Shown: positions 55,101 to 62,728 of the stretch, piece by piece
Layout: every line of letters starts with the position of its first letter
How positions within the stretch are numbered: position 1 is the stretch's first letter
From: Bemisia tabaci
Lineage: Eukaryota; Arthropoda; Insecta; Hemiptera; Aleyrodidae
DNA length: 64,000 bases
NCBI RefSeq assembly: GCF_918797505.1
Contig: NC_092793.1
Location: 45,930,243 to 45,994,242, forward strand
Direction of reading: 5' to 3'
Position numbers and translations under genes: made by a program
The notes under the pieces: model-generated
Databases searched by the model: none
What the model was told of the DNA's origin: nothing
What the model saw: only the letters and a program-made list of their open reading frames with translations

Positions 55101-55333
55101 GGGGATTTCCTTCGTTGTGAGAAAGCCCACTTCTATATGGTATTGTGGAATTTCGGAAAATAAACAATTTACTGACCTCTGATGTAGACGACCGATTCAT
55201 GTGATGTCTGTAGCTGATGTCGCGAAGTCACGAAGGAAAAAGCACTTCTGCAGAGAATATAAACTGCTGGAATGACCAGAATGGCAGCAAACGGACGCAA
55301 CACAGAGCGTCTTGTTGAACAACATTTTATCAT
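31193..55333 (-). CDS. SLC24/NCKX-type sodium/calcium (potassium) exchanger, 10 coding exons
   Basis: Exons in transcript order: 55333-55177, 46269-46063, 45410-45223, 42483-42336, 39239-39135, 38316-38257, 37176-36964, 34764-34663, 33466-33246, 31291-31193. They sum to 1500 bases (499 residues plus stop) with all phases consistent. The family's multipass exchangers swap Na+ for Ca2+ (usually with K+). An N-terminal hydrophobic segment RPFAAILVIPAVYILC is followed by the extracellular GGIANCSPAKSHHFPEL. The alpha-1 repeat has DVAGATLMSMATSSPELF (Glu143) and VVGSGVWNML (Asn170). Next come YWPLTRDSLVYG, then a short acidic cytosolic loop (GEDFLDLEEDEG, residues about 268-290). The alpha-2 repeat has GLSFIAAGMSIPETV (Glu383 where many relatives have Asp) and NSFGSSTFD (Asp410). 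The C-terminus is LIELNVFFIGNLPSC. The start MIKCC follows an acceptor-like site at 55347-55348; an upstream in-frame ATG at 55411 is an alternative. Confidence 0.92.
31383..32124. mobile_element. hAT-type non-autonomous element, family C, copy 1 (exchanger intron 9)
   Basis: Ends are CAGGGCCGGATTTA and TAAATCCGGCCCTG, 742 bp. The flanks TTCATACC and CTCATGCC agree at 6 of 8 positions, an aged duplication. The interior has two tandem copies of a roughly 64-bp unit with CGTGAAGTATTC and TTGTAGGCGC. No transposase. Confidence 0.85.
32205..32630. repeat. Degenerate inverted repeat (old foldback element) in exchanger intron 9
   Basis: The left part (GAAGATATTGCGGGCGAACTGG, about 32218-32239, then CACTAATGCTACTTCC) is inverted relative to the right part (CGTAGCATTAGCGGAT, then CAGTTCCCCTTCAATATCTTC near 32610). 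Arms are roughly 100 bases and clearly diverged. Additional internal GATATTGAAGGCGAACTG occurs near 32368. Confidence 0.55.
33570..33822. mobile_element. MITE, family F, copy in exchanger intron 8
   Basis: Inverted ends: CTGCCGTCCTAAGGGAAAAC with CGCCGTATAAG on the left, and GGCTTATACGGCG with AGCTCGGCAG on the right. The inner words GTTGCAAAATC and GTGGCAACGTC also oppose each other. Length is about 250 bp, non-coding. Confidence 0.8.
34262..34585. mobile_element. Degenerate relative of MITE family F
   Basis: Repeated words such as TATACGACAACGTTCTTCATC on the left and GTTCGTACAACGTTTTTCCTC on the right, with TTTAGCAACATTCAAATG. They resemble diverged family F ends around a shared AATTTTCAGG-type interior. 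The boundaries are uncertain. Confidence 0.4.
34663..34764 (-). CDS. Exchanger exon 8, first half of alpha-2 repeat
   Basis: 102-base exon bounded by TTTGCAG and GTCAGT on the minus strand. It encodes NELSIPDSVMGLSFIAAGM then SIPETVSCVIVSKKG. This is the cation-binding alpha-2 helix of NCKX proteins. The acidic residue of the usual SIPD motif is Glu here. Confidence 0.9.
35094..35351. mobile_element. MITE, family F, best copy (exchanger intron 7)
   Basis: ACTGCCGTGCTAAGGAAAAA at the left is matched by the complement of TTTTTCCTTAGCACGGCAGT at the right. CGCCGTATGAGC and GCTCATACGGC follow inward. About 258 bp, AT-rich interior, no coding. Other copies: 33570-33822, 59484-59738 and partial ones. 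Confidence 0.85.
35380..35592. repeat. CT-rich (polypyrimidine) tract
   Basis: Nearly continuous C/T sequence with CTCCTTCTTCTC and TTTCCTCTTTCTCC blocks. Frames open through it are low-complexity only. Confidence 0.85.
35794..36034. mobile_element. MITE, family G (GGATCGAGTCAAT-type ends)
   Basis: The left end GCACAATGGATCTAGTCAAT and AGGTCGGACATG face the right end GTCCGACCTTTCCCATTGAC and TTGATCCACTGTG. The interior has ACTGCAAATTTTGATG, CTTAATTCGTCACA and AACCTCAAAG. The same order is seen in 60737-60976 and, reversed, in 44746-45145. Confidence 0.8.
36550..36779. mobile_element. MITE, family H, 230 bp (exchanger intron 7)
   Basis: The left AATTGGACGTATTTCTGTCA, continuing AACGGAACTAAGCGCCA, is matched by the complement of TGGCGCTTAGTTCCGTTTGA, continuing TAGAAATACGTCCAATT. 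Inverted similarity is about 37 bases with one mismatch. It contains a 13-bp C run. Confidence 0.85.
36776..36901. mobile_element. Truncated MITE, family I, 62 bp from exchanger exon 7
   Basis: GGGAACTACAATTTCTGG at the left faces GGGATTGTAGTTCTGAATTG and CAAAATGAGG at the right. The middle ACACAAGTGTTTTTACGGG resembles the copy at 49466-49605. The left terminus is missing where family H begins. Confidence 0.65.
39918..40095. repeat. GA-rich (polypurine) tract 1
   Basis: Almost pure A/G with GAAGATGAAGAAGATGAAG blocks, in exchanger intron 4. Long minus-strand open frames across it are Ser/Phe/Leu low-complexity artefacts. Confidence 0.9.
40221..40389. repeat. Short direct repeat pair
   Basis: AGCTCCCACGTGGTCGAATA occurs at 40221 and again at 40368, followed by GT in both cases, with partly similar surroundings (TTCGATTTTTAG and TTCAATTTTTAG). 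No element type is recognised. Confidence 0.7.
40652..40965. repeat. GA-rich (polypurine) tract 2
   Basis: About 300 bp of A/G-rich sequence (GAAGAAAAAGGAGACAAGAG and similar) in exchanger intron 4. The three overlapping minus-strand frames of about 126-130 codons are by-products of this composition. Confidence 0.9.
42843..42916. repeat. 74-bp near-perfect palindrome related to family C interior unit
   Basis: 37-base arms without a loop and only two mismatches: GCGCCTACAAACCTAACAGG outward and its complement CCTGTTAGGTTTGTAGGCGC. Each arm carries the GCGTGAAGTAT-type motif found in the tandem units inside the family C hAT elements. Confidence 0.8.
43735..43923. mobile_element. Right-truncated MITE copy, family E (exchanger intron 3)
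   Basis: The interior words CTCCTATTTTATTTTTTCG, AAAATGAAGGACATTTTC and GATAGGAAGTTTGCGACG follow the order of the copies at 9493 and 14655. The right end stops where the foldback element at 43924 begins. Confidence 0.6.
43924..44471. mobile_element. Foldback MITE, 548 bp, with inverted ends of about 115 bp
   Basis: GGACCACTAGACAAGGTACG on the left and CGTACCTTGTCTAGTGGTCC on the right are exact complements. Inward similarity continues through ATACATGTTTCTT, CACGTAGAACACGAT and ACGAAAATTAC up to ACGAAGATATT. Non-coding interior. No clear target duplication. Confidence 0.88.
44746..45145. mobile_element. MITE, family G, split by a nested hAT MITE
   Basis: Starts CGGCACACGGTGGATCGAGT and continues AGGTCGGACAAAATTTGG. 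The far end is GACTCGATCCACT, interrupted at 44963, then resuming GATCCACTGTGCGGC at 45130-45144. The interior is the reverse orientation of 35794-36034. Confidence 0.8.
44964..45129. mobile_element. hAT MITE (CAGTGGCGTGG-type), 166 bp, nested, perfect 8-bp duplication
   Basis: Ends CACTGGCGTGGCGTG and CACGCCACGCCACTG, flanked by GATCCACT at 44956-44963 and 45130-45137. Inside, TTTGCGATATATCGATCGAT faces TATCGCGATAATCGATC. A relative sits at 57375-57523. Confidence 0.9.
45223..45410 (-). CDS. Exchanger exon 3, alpha-1 repeat
   Basis: 188-base exon bounded by TTTTCAG and GTAAGA on the minus strand. With the preceding exon it reads ICKKLDLSTDVAGATLMSM then ATSSPELFINLIGTFLTKG and DIGVSTVVGSGVWNMLAVP. 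The PELF glutamate and the asparagine of the helix turn are kept. Confidence 0.9.
46465..47263. mobile_element. hAT-type non-autonomous element, family C, copy 2 (exchanger intron 1)
   Basis: 799 bp, starting CAGGGCCGGATTAAG and ending GTAAATCCGGCCATG. It is flanked by perfect ATACTTGC duplications at 46457-46464 and 47264-47271. Its interior is in the opposite orientation to copy 1 and again has two units with GAATACTTCACGCATTGCG-type sequence. Confidence 0.9.
47905..48445. mobile_element. Foldback element, about 540 bp (exchanger intron 1)
   Basis: The left arm has CATTTAGCTGATCCTAGAGA, TCTGATGCGATTTT and CAGGGTGATTCACGG. The right arm has their complements (CCTGGATCACCGTG, AAAATCGCGTCAGACG, TCTCTAGGAACAGCTGAATG). 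Arms are about 110-150 bases with mismatches. A partial left-arm copy is at about 49335-49380. Confidence 0.75.
49466..49605. mobile_element. MITE, family I, about 140 bp (exchanger intron 1)
   Basis: TGGACTGCATTTTGCAATTT and GGAACTATA on the left face TATAGTTCCTAATTGCAAAA and TGTAGTCCA on the right. Same family as the truncated copy at 36776-36901. Confidence 0.82.
51488..52041. mobile_element. Foldback element, about 550 bp (exchanger intron 1)
   Basis: The left arm has GATGCAACTATTCGGGCTCT, ACGGATGTCC, ATACGCACG, AAGGCGTTTTGA and CACTCACCCG. The right arm has the complements (CGGGTGAGTGCC, TCAAAACGCCTTCA, CGTGCGTATGTAACACGGAC, GAATAGTTGCATC). Outer ends near GCACCAA are approximate. Confidence 0.78.
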
Positions 55334-56962
55334 TGCACTGTGCCGTCTGCGCAGAAAAGAAAAAAAAGGATTAAGCTTAAGGGGAAAACAAAAAAGTGGT
55401 GAAATAAACATACTCGATTCATGGATCTGTTTTTATAGTCCAGCCAGGGGGATACGCAACCTGACCGCTTCGTGGTCCAACATTGTGGGGTACTTTGCGC
55501 GTTAGGGTGCCTCACTGATAGCAAAGATATTTTCTCCCACAAAGTAATGTTTGCAAAAATGTCAGGGAGTTCATTTTAAAATGACACACTTGCGTGGAAC
55601 TAGGAACTTTTTATGGGGGGGATGGGGGGTACAGAAAGGTACCTCATCAGGGGGGTCCGACAGAGCACAGAAAGACACTTTATCGAATTGGGTCTGGGAG
55701 ACTCACCAGTTCCAAAACTGTTTTGGCTTCAAAAGAGGATCTTAGGGACTCACTGGGAAAATTTTAAAAGCCTGAGTCTTCTCGAGAGCAATTTTGAGCT
55801 ATCCTTATTGACAAGTTGGTTAAAAAACTATATCAAAGATGAATGTAGAGGACATATTAAGGAAGTCACTCGCATTTTCTTTGAGAAGAAGGCAGTCCCC
55901 CTCCGACTCCCACTGGATCTGCCTATATTATAAAAATTTTAATGATTTTCCAGGTTTGGCTAATAAACCAAATTTTCACTCTTACAACGATGGATTTGTG
56001 AAAAAAACTGCAAAAATGCTTGAGGCATGGAATCACTCTTACTCAATCCCAATCGCGCTTTCGGGTAAAAACTTGTGATGTATGTTGATTCCTCACTTTA
56101 CAATATACTCAAACAAGTCTTTTTAATATTTTATTTCCCGCAAAAGTAATGAATTAGCAACAACTATGCGGGGAAGGGATGGGTCAATATTGGACCTGAA
56201 AGGGGTCGCCTGAGCAGAGATTTTGAGAGTGGAGGCTCATTCCACGTGCCCTCATTCTGTGACTTTTCTAATTAATACTCTTGCATGGAAATCTTTCATA
56301 GGAAGATTATTAGATTTTCATATCTTCTTTAAAATGATAAAATTATTACCATATTAGTTTCTATTATTTGTTTGCATGGTCTTTACAATTCAATTGGGAT
56401 TTCCCTAAAGCTCTGTTTGTTATGATATGAAAAACAAACGTTCAGGTAGAATTACGTCAAGAGTAAAAGCAAGAAAAAAGTACCGATAACAAGTATTACG
56501 TCTTAAAATATTGCGAAACCTCCCCCTCGTTCCAGAAGAAACTGGTTTAAACTAATCACAAACCCGCGAGCTTTTTTCCTTTTTTTTTTTAAATTTTAGG
56601 AAAGATATAATTAAGGAAACGCTGAAAAAACGTAGTAAAAAAATTCAAGCGCCCACAATCAAAGCGTCTTGAAAAATGTGGTCTTACATAGACCGACCTC
56701 TAACCTTTGTGTCTCGGTAAAAGTGATAACAAATTGTATATCTGCGTGAAGAAGAAATGGAAACGTTCTAAAATTTCTATATCCTTCCATTTGACTCCGA
56801 TAATTTTTTATTTTAGGCCAATATTAAAATAATTGACGTTGGTTGTTACGTTCATTTATTTATTTATTTTTAGTTTTTCTTCGCATGACCAGGTGCCATT
56901 CTCGTGCTCTTATTTTTGCCTATGGGTCCTAGATTGCTGGTTTTTACATTTTTTCGGGTATA
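55334..56962. other. 5' flank of the exchanger, nearest part
   Basis: No recognised coding exon. A 5' UTR piece (55334-55346) may be spliced, since CTTTTCTGCGCAG precedes it on the minus strand. A promoter cannot be placed. The open frames at 55551-55933 and 55839-56078 have no family features. Confidence 0.35.
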
Positions 56963-57878
56963 CAGTAGAACCTCGATAGCTCAATAACTGTAATTAAAGC
57001 CTCAATAACTTGAAGTATATGGTCATTTCCTTCCGCTGAAGGCCGAAAATCCTATAATCCGAAAAAATTGTTCCTTTAACTTGGAGAAATTTCCGGCTCA
57101 TTTTAATTAATCAACTCGATAAAATCAGCGAATTAATTCTAAAACTTGAAGAATTCCCACGCCTCATAGAGTTACCTTAGTAACATGAGAGAATCCGCAA
57201 AACTTTATATCTTGAAAGACGCTTAGTAATCAGTTCCTATTTTTTAGTGACAGATGGATAGATGCGACAAAATGCGTAAATGTAATTTTCTAAGTGTGGC
57301 CCAAAAAGTGCTTATTGCAGAGGAATACAGTGACATCATCAGGAGATGCGAAAACGAGGGACCAAGTTGCGAAACAGAGGCGTGCTTTGCGATAAATCGA
57401 TTAATCTGCCATTTAAACCTAAATAGAAAAGGGTTGATAAGCAGGGTATCCGCAGCAACACCTTAATAATCGAATCTTTGCGATAGCTTCCATTTGGGAG
57501 GTATAATGTACGCCTCGCCACTGTTGCGAAAGACTTCGATATTCGGTATTCCTCTAAGCGCGCTTTTAAAGAGAAGTTCCTTGCCTTGAACTTTCAAAAA
57601 GTGACGGAGCACCTAGCCGGAAAAGAGAACGGAAGTATGAATTTGACGAGGTTGAAGAGTGTCTCATTGTTTGGGTCCAGCAGTGTCGGCCAAGGACGTG
57701 AGATAGAGAATGTATTATTGAAAGAAAGAGTCACAGCAAAGTAAAGTAACTAATTTTTGGGAGGCTTAATTTTTCTTGTACAGACATTTTCATAGAACCG
57801 GTGTCCACTCCAAATTAGCCTCAGTAATTTGAATTTTTCATCACTGCCGTTCAGTCTCGGGTTATCGAGGTTCGACTG
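56963..57878 (+). pseudogene. Broken Tigger/pogo-like (Tc1-mariner superfamily) transposon remnant
   Basis: Inverted ends CAGTAGAACCTCGATAGCT and TTATCGAGGTTCGACTG resemble the common CAGTAGAACCTCG ends of Tigger/pogo elements. The plus strand encodes remnants of the N-terminal DNA-binding region of the transposase: KCNFLSVAQKVLIAEE at about 57277-57324, then, after the nested MITE, KYEFDEVEECLIVWVQQCR (about 57633-57689) and LLKERVTAK. Several frame changes separate these words and the catalytic DDE domain is absent, so it is a dead internal-deletion copy. A hAT MITE (57375-57523) interrupts it. Confidence 0.72.
57375..57523. mobile_element. hAT MITE (CAGTGGCGTGG-type), 149 bp, nested in the Tigger-like remnant
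   Basis: Begins CAGAGGCGTGCTTTGCGATA and ends GTACGCCTCGCCACTG. It is flanked by TTGCGAAA at 57367-57374 and 57524-57531, a perfect 8-bp duplication. Same family as 44964-45129. Confidence 0.9.
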
Positions 57879-59483
57879 AGTATATTTTTCACTAAGAATA
57901 TTCCACGAATTCAAGCTAAGCTTTATGTAAAATAACTTAAACAATTCCGAATATGTACAGAGATAGATAGATAAGTACAAATAATACTAAGTTAAAGTAA
58001 ACAAAATGGAAATTTGAAACGTCGAGTCTCACAAATCTTTCAATCATCCCTAAATACGAGTCTACATTCCTGCCAATCGTATTCAAATCCATGTTAAGGG
58101 ATTACGATAACGCCACAGTAATTCAACTAATCCAAGATAGCAGAGTGTTAAGATTGAGTATGTAGGTAAATAGAAAAACGATGATGAACTTCTTCCGCCT
58201 TGAATTCCGTGTAGCTTTCACGTGTTCTATGCATTTTGCTTCGGCATGGAAACTTGGATATACATATAAATGTTATAATGGCTATTTCCTTAGCATTATA
58301 TTTTCAAGCAAGGCTTGGCAAGAGAAAATTTACTTTTAGGGCGGCTGAAAATTATATTGAACTTGAGTTTTTGACAAGTTCACTTGGTTCCCGCCTACTA
58401 AGAGTGATGCTCAATAGAAATTGATTGTTTTAGTAAAAATTCCGTAATAATCAAGGATTTAGCGTCGATAATTTTACTTGCTTTTTTCCCCTCTCGTTCT
58501 TTTCACCTCTCAAATGCGAATTTTTATGGATATGCCAAGCATTTTGGTGAGATTTAGTGTAAATTTAAAACTTATTTTAAAAATCAAAATGTATGGTTTA
58601 AATGTGTTCCAGCTGTAAATTTACACGCAGATAACTCTTAATATTGCCATTGACTTTTAAAAGGTGGGTCGATTTTGAGTCAATCACATTTGCGTTCCAA
58701 TTATTGATATCTTTTTTGTAACTTACTGGAGAATGTAACCAGATTAACATTTTTGATACAAAAAAACTAATTAGAATTTAGGCATGACATTTTAGGGGAT
58801 TAAATGTTTCAAATTTGATACTGGACATCATGCAAACTTTGAGGAAAGTAAATAAGTTTAAATTAATTCGTTTATACCGGAATGATCTAAGAAGGACATC
58901 GATGAGTCCCAAATCCTACTTGCGAACGACTTTTTTCCTAGTTTCAACGTGAACATGGACTGTACAACATGCACTGTAGGTACAATATGATAGTAAATAC
59001 TCAATGAACTAAAACGAATGTCCAGAGCCACCTGAGTGTCAAACACCCCGCAGCAAATCCCAGCCTTTGATAAATCTTTGACTATTACGAAATATACCAA
59101 CTTACTTGACGTAAGTAACGTGATCTACTTACTTTAAAAATTGTTGAGGAAAATAAATAAAGGAAGGAAACGAAAAAGCACGGAAGCCGGAACAGTAACT
59201 TGGGTGGTCGCGCGCACGGAGACTACGGGAACCACTTGGTAAATGAGCAAATCGCTCGGTCACAATATTTATTTTGATGATAATTTTCCTCCGTTATCAT
59301 CATCGCGGTAGACCTGGGGATCCAAAGTTCACCGCTCGCCGGCTCGTGAATCGCTTGTTGCCCTGCTGTGCGCCTTGCGTGAAGCGTGAAGTGCGTCTCA
59401 TACCTCTCATGCTCTCTCTACGTGAGAAGAACCTGCTTCGAAACCCTCATACGTTGCCGTCTCACACGGGACCGTTGATAAAT
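57879..59483. other. Spacer in the exchanger's far 5' flank
   Basis: About 1.6 kb with no supported gene or clear repeat. The 59240-59475 part has higher GC but no recognised motif. Confidence 0.4.
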
Positions 59484-59738
59484 ACTGCCGAGCCAAGGAA
59501 AAACGCCGTATGAACATTCGAGAGTTGCCAAATTTCCCTCAATAAAATGTTCATTTTCTATGAAAGTTATGAATATTTTCCCTTGGAATTTGCAGCACTT
59601 TTCGGTGGAAGTGCGAGCAAAATTATCTAAAAAATTGGAAGGAAAATACTCAGAAGTTTACCAGGAAATCCGAGCTTCATCAAAGGAGATTTGGCAACGC
59701 CTGAAGGTTCTTACGGCATTCTCCCTTAGCATGGCAGA
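59484..59738. mobile_element. MITE, family F
   Basis: ACTGCCGAGCCAAGGAAAAA, CGCCGTATGAAC and GAGAGTTGCCAAATTTCC on the left; GGAGATTTGGCAACGCCTGA, TTACGGCATT and TTAGCATGGCAG on the right. About 255 bp, non-coding. Confidence 0.82.
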
Positions 59739-59816
59739 ATACATGACAGTCTAGGGGAGAGAGGCTCTGAGCTGGCGTTACGGGTGCGCTACAGGGTGAT
59801 GAAGGGATGAAGGGCG

Positions 59817-59905
59817 GCGCACAGTGGATCGAGCCAATGGGAGAGGTTAGAAAAAATGTTGACACTTTAAAAGCTCATAACTCCATTCATAGAAAATTTT
59901 GAGGA
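59817..59905. mobile_element. Partial MITE, family G (left end only)
   Basis: CGCACAGTGGATCGAGCCAA and TGGGAGAGGTTAG, then AAAAGCTCATAACTCCATTC, match the outer end of family G. The other half is missing. Confidence 0.65.
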
Positions 59906-59980
59906 AGAGGGGGCATACAGAGCGATACGTATTTTTTTTTTTTTTTTTTGGCGTCAGCATTTGGCGTGGCGTCAAATGTT

Positions 59981-60101
59981 GTCGCTCCTTTGACGTATGA
60001 GTGTATCGCGATTTCCGCATGAGCTCTAGAAAGCATGGATTTATATGAGAAACAGGGGTCATATGGAAATCGAGATACGCCCTAACGTCAGAGGAGCGGC
60101 G
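59981..60101. mobile_element. MITE, family J, about 120 bp
   Basis: GTCGCTCCTTTGACGTATGA and GTGTATCGCGATTTCC on the left face GGAAATCGAGATACGCCCTA and ACGTCAGAGGAGCGGC on the right. The centre AAGCATGGATTTATATGAGA is shared with 62611-62728. Confidence 0.78.
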
Positions 60102-60333
60102 ATGTGTTAGTTTATTTCGATTTTTTTATTAAAAAATCATACATTAATTACGATAATTAATTACTCATTAAACACGATAAATTATGATTTCAAAGAAATT
60201 CGAACGCATTCCACCACCCTGACATAAGCACGACGAGATCGTGCGTAAGTGCGTTAAGATTGGAACTATCGCTTAGCAACGTATAACGTAATCTATTAGG
60301 CGAGTCCGACCAGCAACACCCTACAATGAACGA

Positions 60334-60352
60334 TGACGTCAAAATGACGTCA
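60334..60352. promoter_or_regulatory. Two closely spaced CRE palindromes
   Basis: TGACGTCA at 60334-60341 and again at 60345-60352. This is the consensus for CREB/ATF-type factors. They lie about 5 kb upstream of the exchanger start codon; any link to that gene is unproven. Confidence 0.35.
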
Positions 60353-60736
60353 CGAGGGCGATCGACCTCATGACCCTCGCTCAACGTAAATCTAATTCAA
60401 TTTTCTTTGAACTGGATGACACATCGAGCTTCCGTGAACTTCGGCAGGTAGCACATGTTTTTCGGAATCGTGTTTACGTGCCGAGCTCGAGATGAAAATA
60501 AGTCCATTCGGATGCGTGGGCAGTATAAAAAATTACTTTGATTGGGTGTCCTTATCAGCAGGGAAGTACCGTGAAAAGTCATATGCGTGTTGGTTTTCGT
60601 CTTTAACATTGATAATTTAGAGGCAAGGTCTTCAATTCATACAAAGAAGATAAATCTAAAAATGAGAATTTATTACTGCATACATTTCAAGAGGTAAAGA
60701 GAGGCGCTAGCAAAATGAACGGAAAGACGCTGCAAC

Positions 60737-60976
60737 CGGCACACAATGGATTGTGTCAATTAGAGAGGTTGGACATGGAACTTTTGACTAAAACTGCAAA
60801 TTTTGATGTTTAATTCGTCACGTTTTAAATTTAAAAGCTGCCTCTAGAAGAAATTTTCACAAGGAAACCAATGGGACCATTTTTAGAACCTCAAAGTGTT
60901 ATATAAAAGGAGTTATAAGCAATAAAAATTTCCAAATTTTTTCCGACCTCTCCCAATAACTCGATCCACTGTGCGG
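60737..60976. mobile_element. MITE, family G, about 240 bp
   Basis: CGGCACACAATGGATTGTGT, then AGAGGTTGGACATGG on the left; CCGACCTCTCCCAATAACTC and GATCCACTGTGCGGC on the right. The interior ACTGCAAATTTTGATG is shared with the other copies. Confidence 0.8.
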
Positions 60977-61194
60977 CAGGCCGCTTCCTTGCGCCCCATC
61001 AAGAATTTAGGGAGACCGGGACTCTTATAAGAGTTGAGAGGTCGAGGTCCACAGAAAATCGCCAATTAAAATGTTCCCAAATTTAAAAACCTGAATTTTA
61101 TCTTTTAACCATCGAAATTTTAAGCCCTTTGACTCATTAAAGTTTAAAAAAAAGTTTGCTGGGGTAGTATTGATTTTGTTGCAATATTTGCAAG

Positions 61195-62078
61195 CAGGGC
61201 CGGATTTATCTACTTGCCGGCCATGGGCCGCTAGTATTTTGCCGCCCCCTTCTCATTCGTTTTGAAACATCAATGAAAATCATCAAATGAACGTGTCAGC
61301 GGTGGAGGGGTGCATAAGACGCGTTTACTGGTGAACACATTTTTTGGGAAAGCCCTGTCAACACTACTAGCAAAAGTTCACGGAACTTTGCGCGAAAGTT
61401 AAGTTTCGTAAACCTATATCTGTGTGAACAAGGCCTGCCATTCATAAGAAATGAACGAAAAAATTATGAAAGAACAAACATAAATGTGGATTAATGATTT
61501 TAACTTCCGCCGCCGCGCCTCGCAGACCGCACTGATTGACGCAATGCGTGAAGTATTCACGCAGTTTTGTAGGCGCTATGCGTCTCTTGCTGATCGCACT
61601 GTGTTTGCCGCAATGCTTGAGGTATTCATGCATTCTGTAGGCGCTATCCGTTTCCCGCTGTCCGCAATGACCGCACTGTGTTTGATGCAATGCGTGAAGT
61701 ATTCGTGCAGTCTTGTAGGCGCTAATATGTGTTACATGCCGATCGCCGCGCCGAGGGCATCTCCTTTTTATCTCAAGTCCTTGTAATCATTTCTCGCCGT
61801 AAGTCGCGCCGTTCCAGGCCAAATTGCGTGTTTAGTTTTTCTCTTAACTCGACTAATTAAATGTGCTGTCTCTTGTATCACTGAAAGACGACAAAAGTAG
61901 AAATTACTATACTCTCAGGAAATGAGAGATTTTGTCGCCTTTTCTAGTTTGTAATTTTGTTTTCTGAATCCGAATTTTTTTTATACCTACATTTAAAAAA
62001 ATTACAAAAATTGCCGCCCCCTATAGATTTACCGCCCTGGGCCGCGGCCTATATGGTCACCCCCTTAATCCGGCCCTG
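61195..62078. mobile_element. hAT-type non-autonomous element, family C, copy 3
   Basis: 884 bp between CAGGGCCGGATTTATC and TTAATCCGGCCCTG. The flanks TTTGCAAG and TTTGCAGG match at 7 of 8 positions. The interior unit is present three times (about 61533-61735), explaining the greater length. Confidence 0.88.
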
Positions 62079-62610
62079 TTTGCAGGCTGATTTTTTTGCT
62101 GATTTTACTCTCTTTTTTACAACAACAGCAATCGCTATGGTAAAAATAGCGAAAGATTTACCAAATAACAAAATCTTTGCAGACAGCTACTTTTCGCAGA
62201 TTGCTAAATTGGCGATATTTGTTTCGTAAGAATTGCGAACACTGTTATATTTTCTAGGTTTCCTTTTAAAAGTTAGCTGGGTTTTCAACTTTTTGTTCCA
62301 CAAAATAAATTGAAAACCTTTTATGCATTAATATCAACTTTTAAATTGATAAAACTACAGAACCTTCTGTAAAAGTTGCAATTGGAAATGTTCTGCTGTC
62401 GCAGCAGTGCTGGTCGTTGCTTCTTTGACAAACGGGTTTCATAAAGGATCGTAAAGAGGTCTTATGAAAATTGAAGTACTCGATCGACACCGAGTGCAAA
62501 CCTCGTCGTCATTTTCGGAGCAAGTTTTTTCCGTGCCTAGGACGGAGTATGGTGAAAACTGGTTCGATTGTGCCGCGAATCAATGGCCTCATGCTGCCGT
62601 TCTCAATACG

Positions 62611-62728
62611 TTGCCCCTCTGACGTAAGAGAGTATCTTGATCTCCGCATGAGCCGCAGGAAGCATGGATTCACATGTGAAACAGGGTTCACTTGGAAACT
62701 GGGATACGCCCTTACATCAGAGGGACGA
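62611..62728. mobile_element. MITE, family J, second copy
   Basis: GTTGCCCCTCTGACGTAAGA, GAGTATCTTGATCTCC and AAGCATGGATTCACATGTGA, then CTGGGATACGCCCTTACATC and AGAGGGACGACG. Same ends and centre as 59981-60101. The 176-codon open frame across it is therefore unlikely to be a gene. Confidence 0.75.

Larger units (their letters stand above)
46270..55176 (-). other. Exchanger intron 1 (8.9 kb)
   Basis: Longest intron of the gene, between coding exon 1 and the extracellular-domain exon. It is bounded on the minus strand by GTCAGT and TTTCAG. It holds a hAT element, two foldback elements, a family I MITE, two poly-C tracts and a stretch of TGATGTCA-like words (48935-49145). No nested gene is supported. 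Confidence 0.7.
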
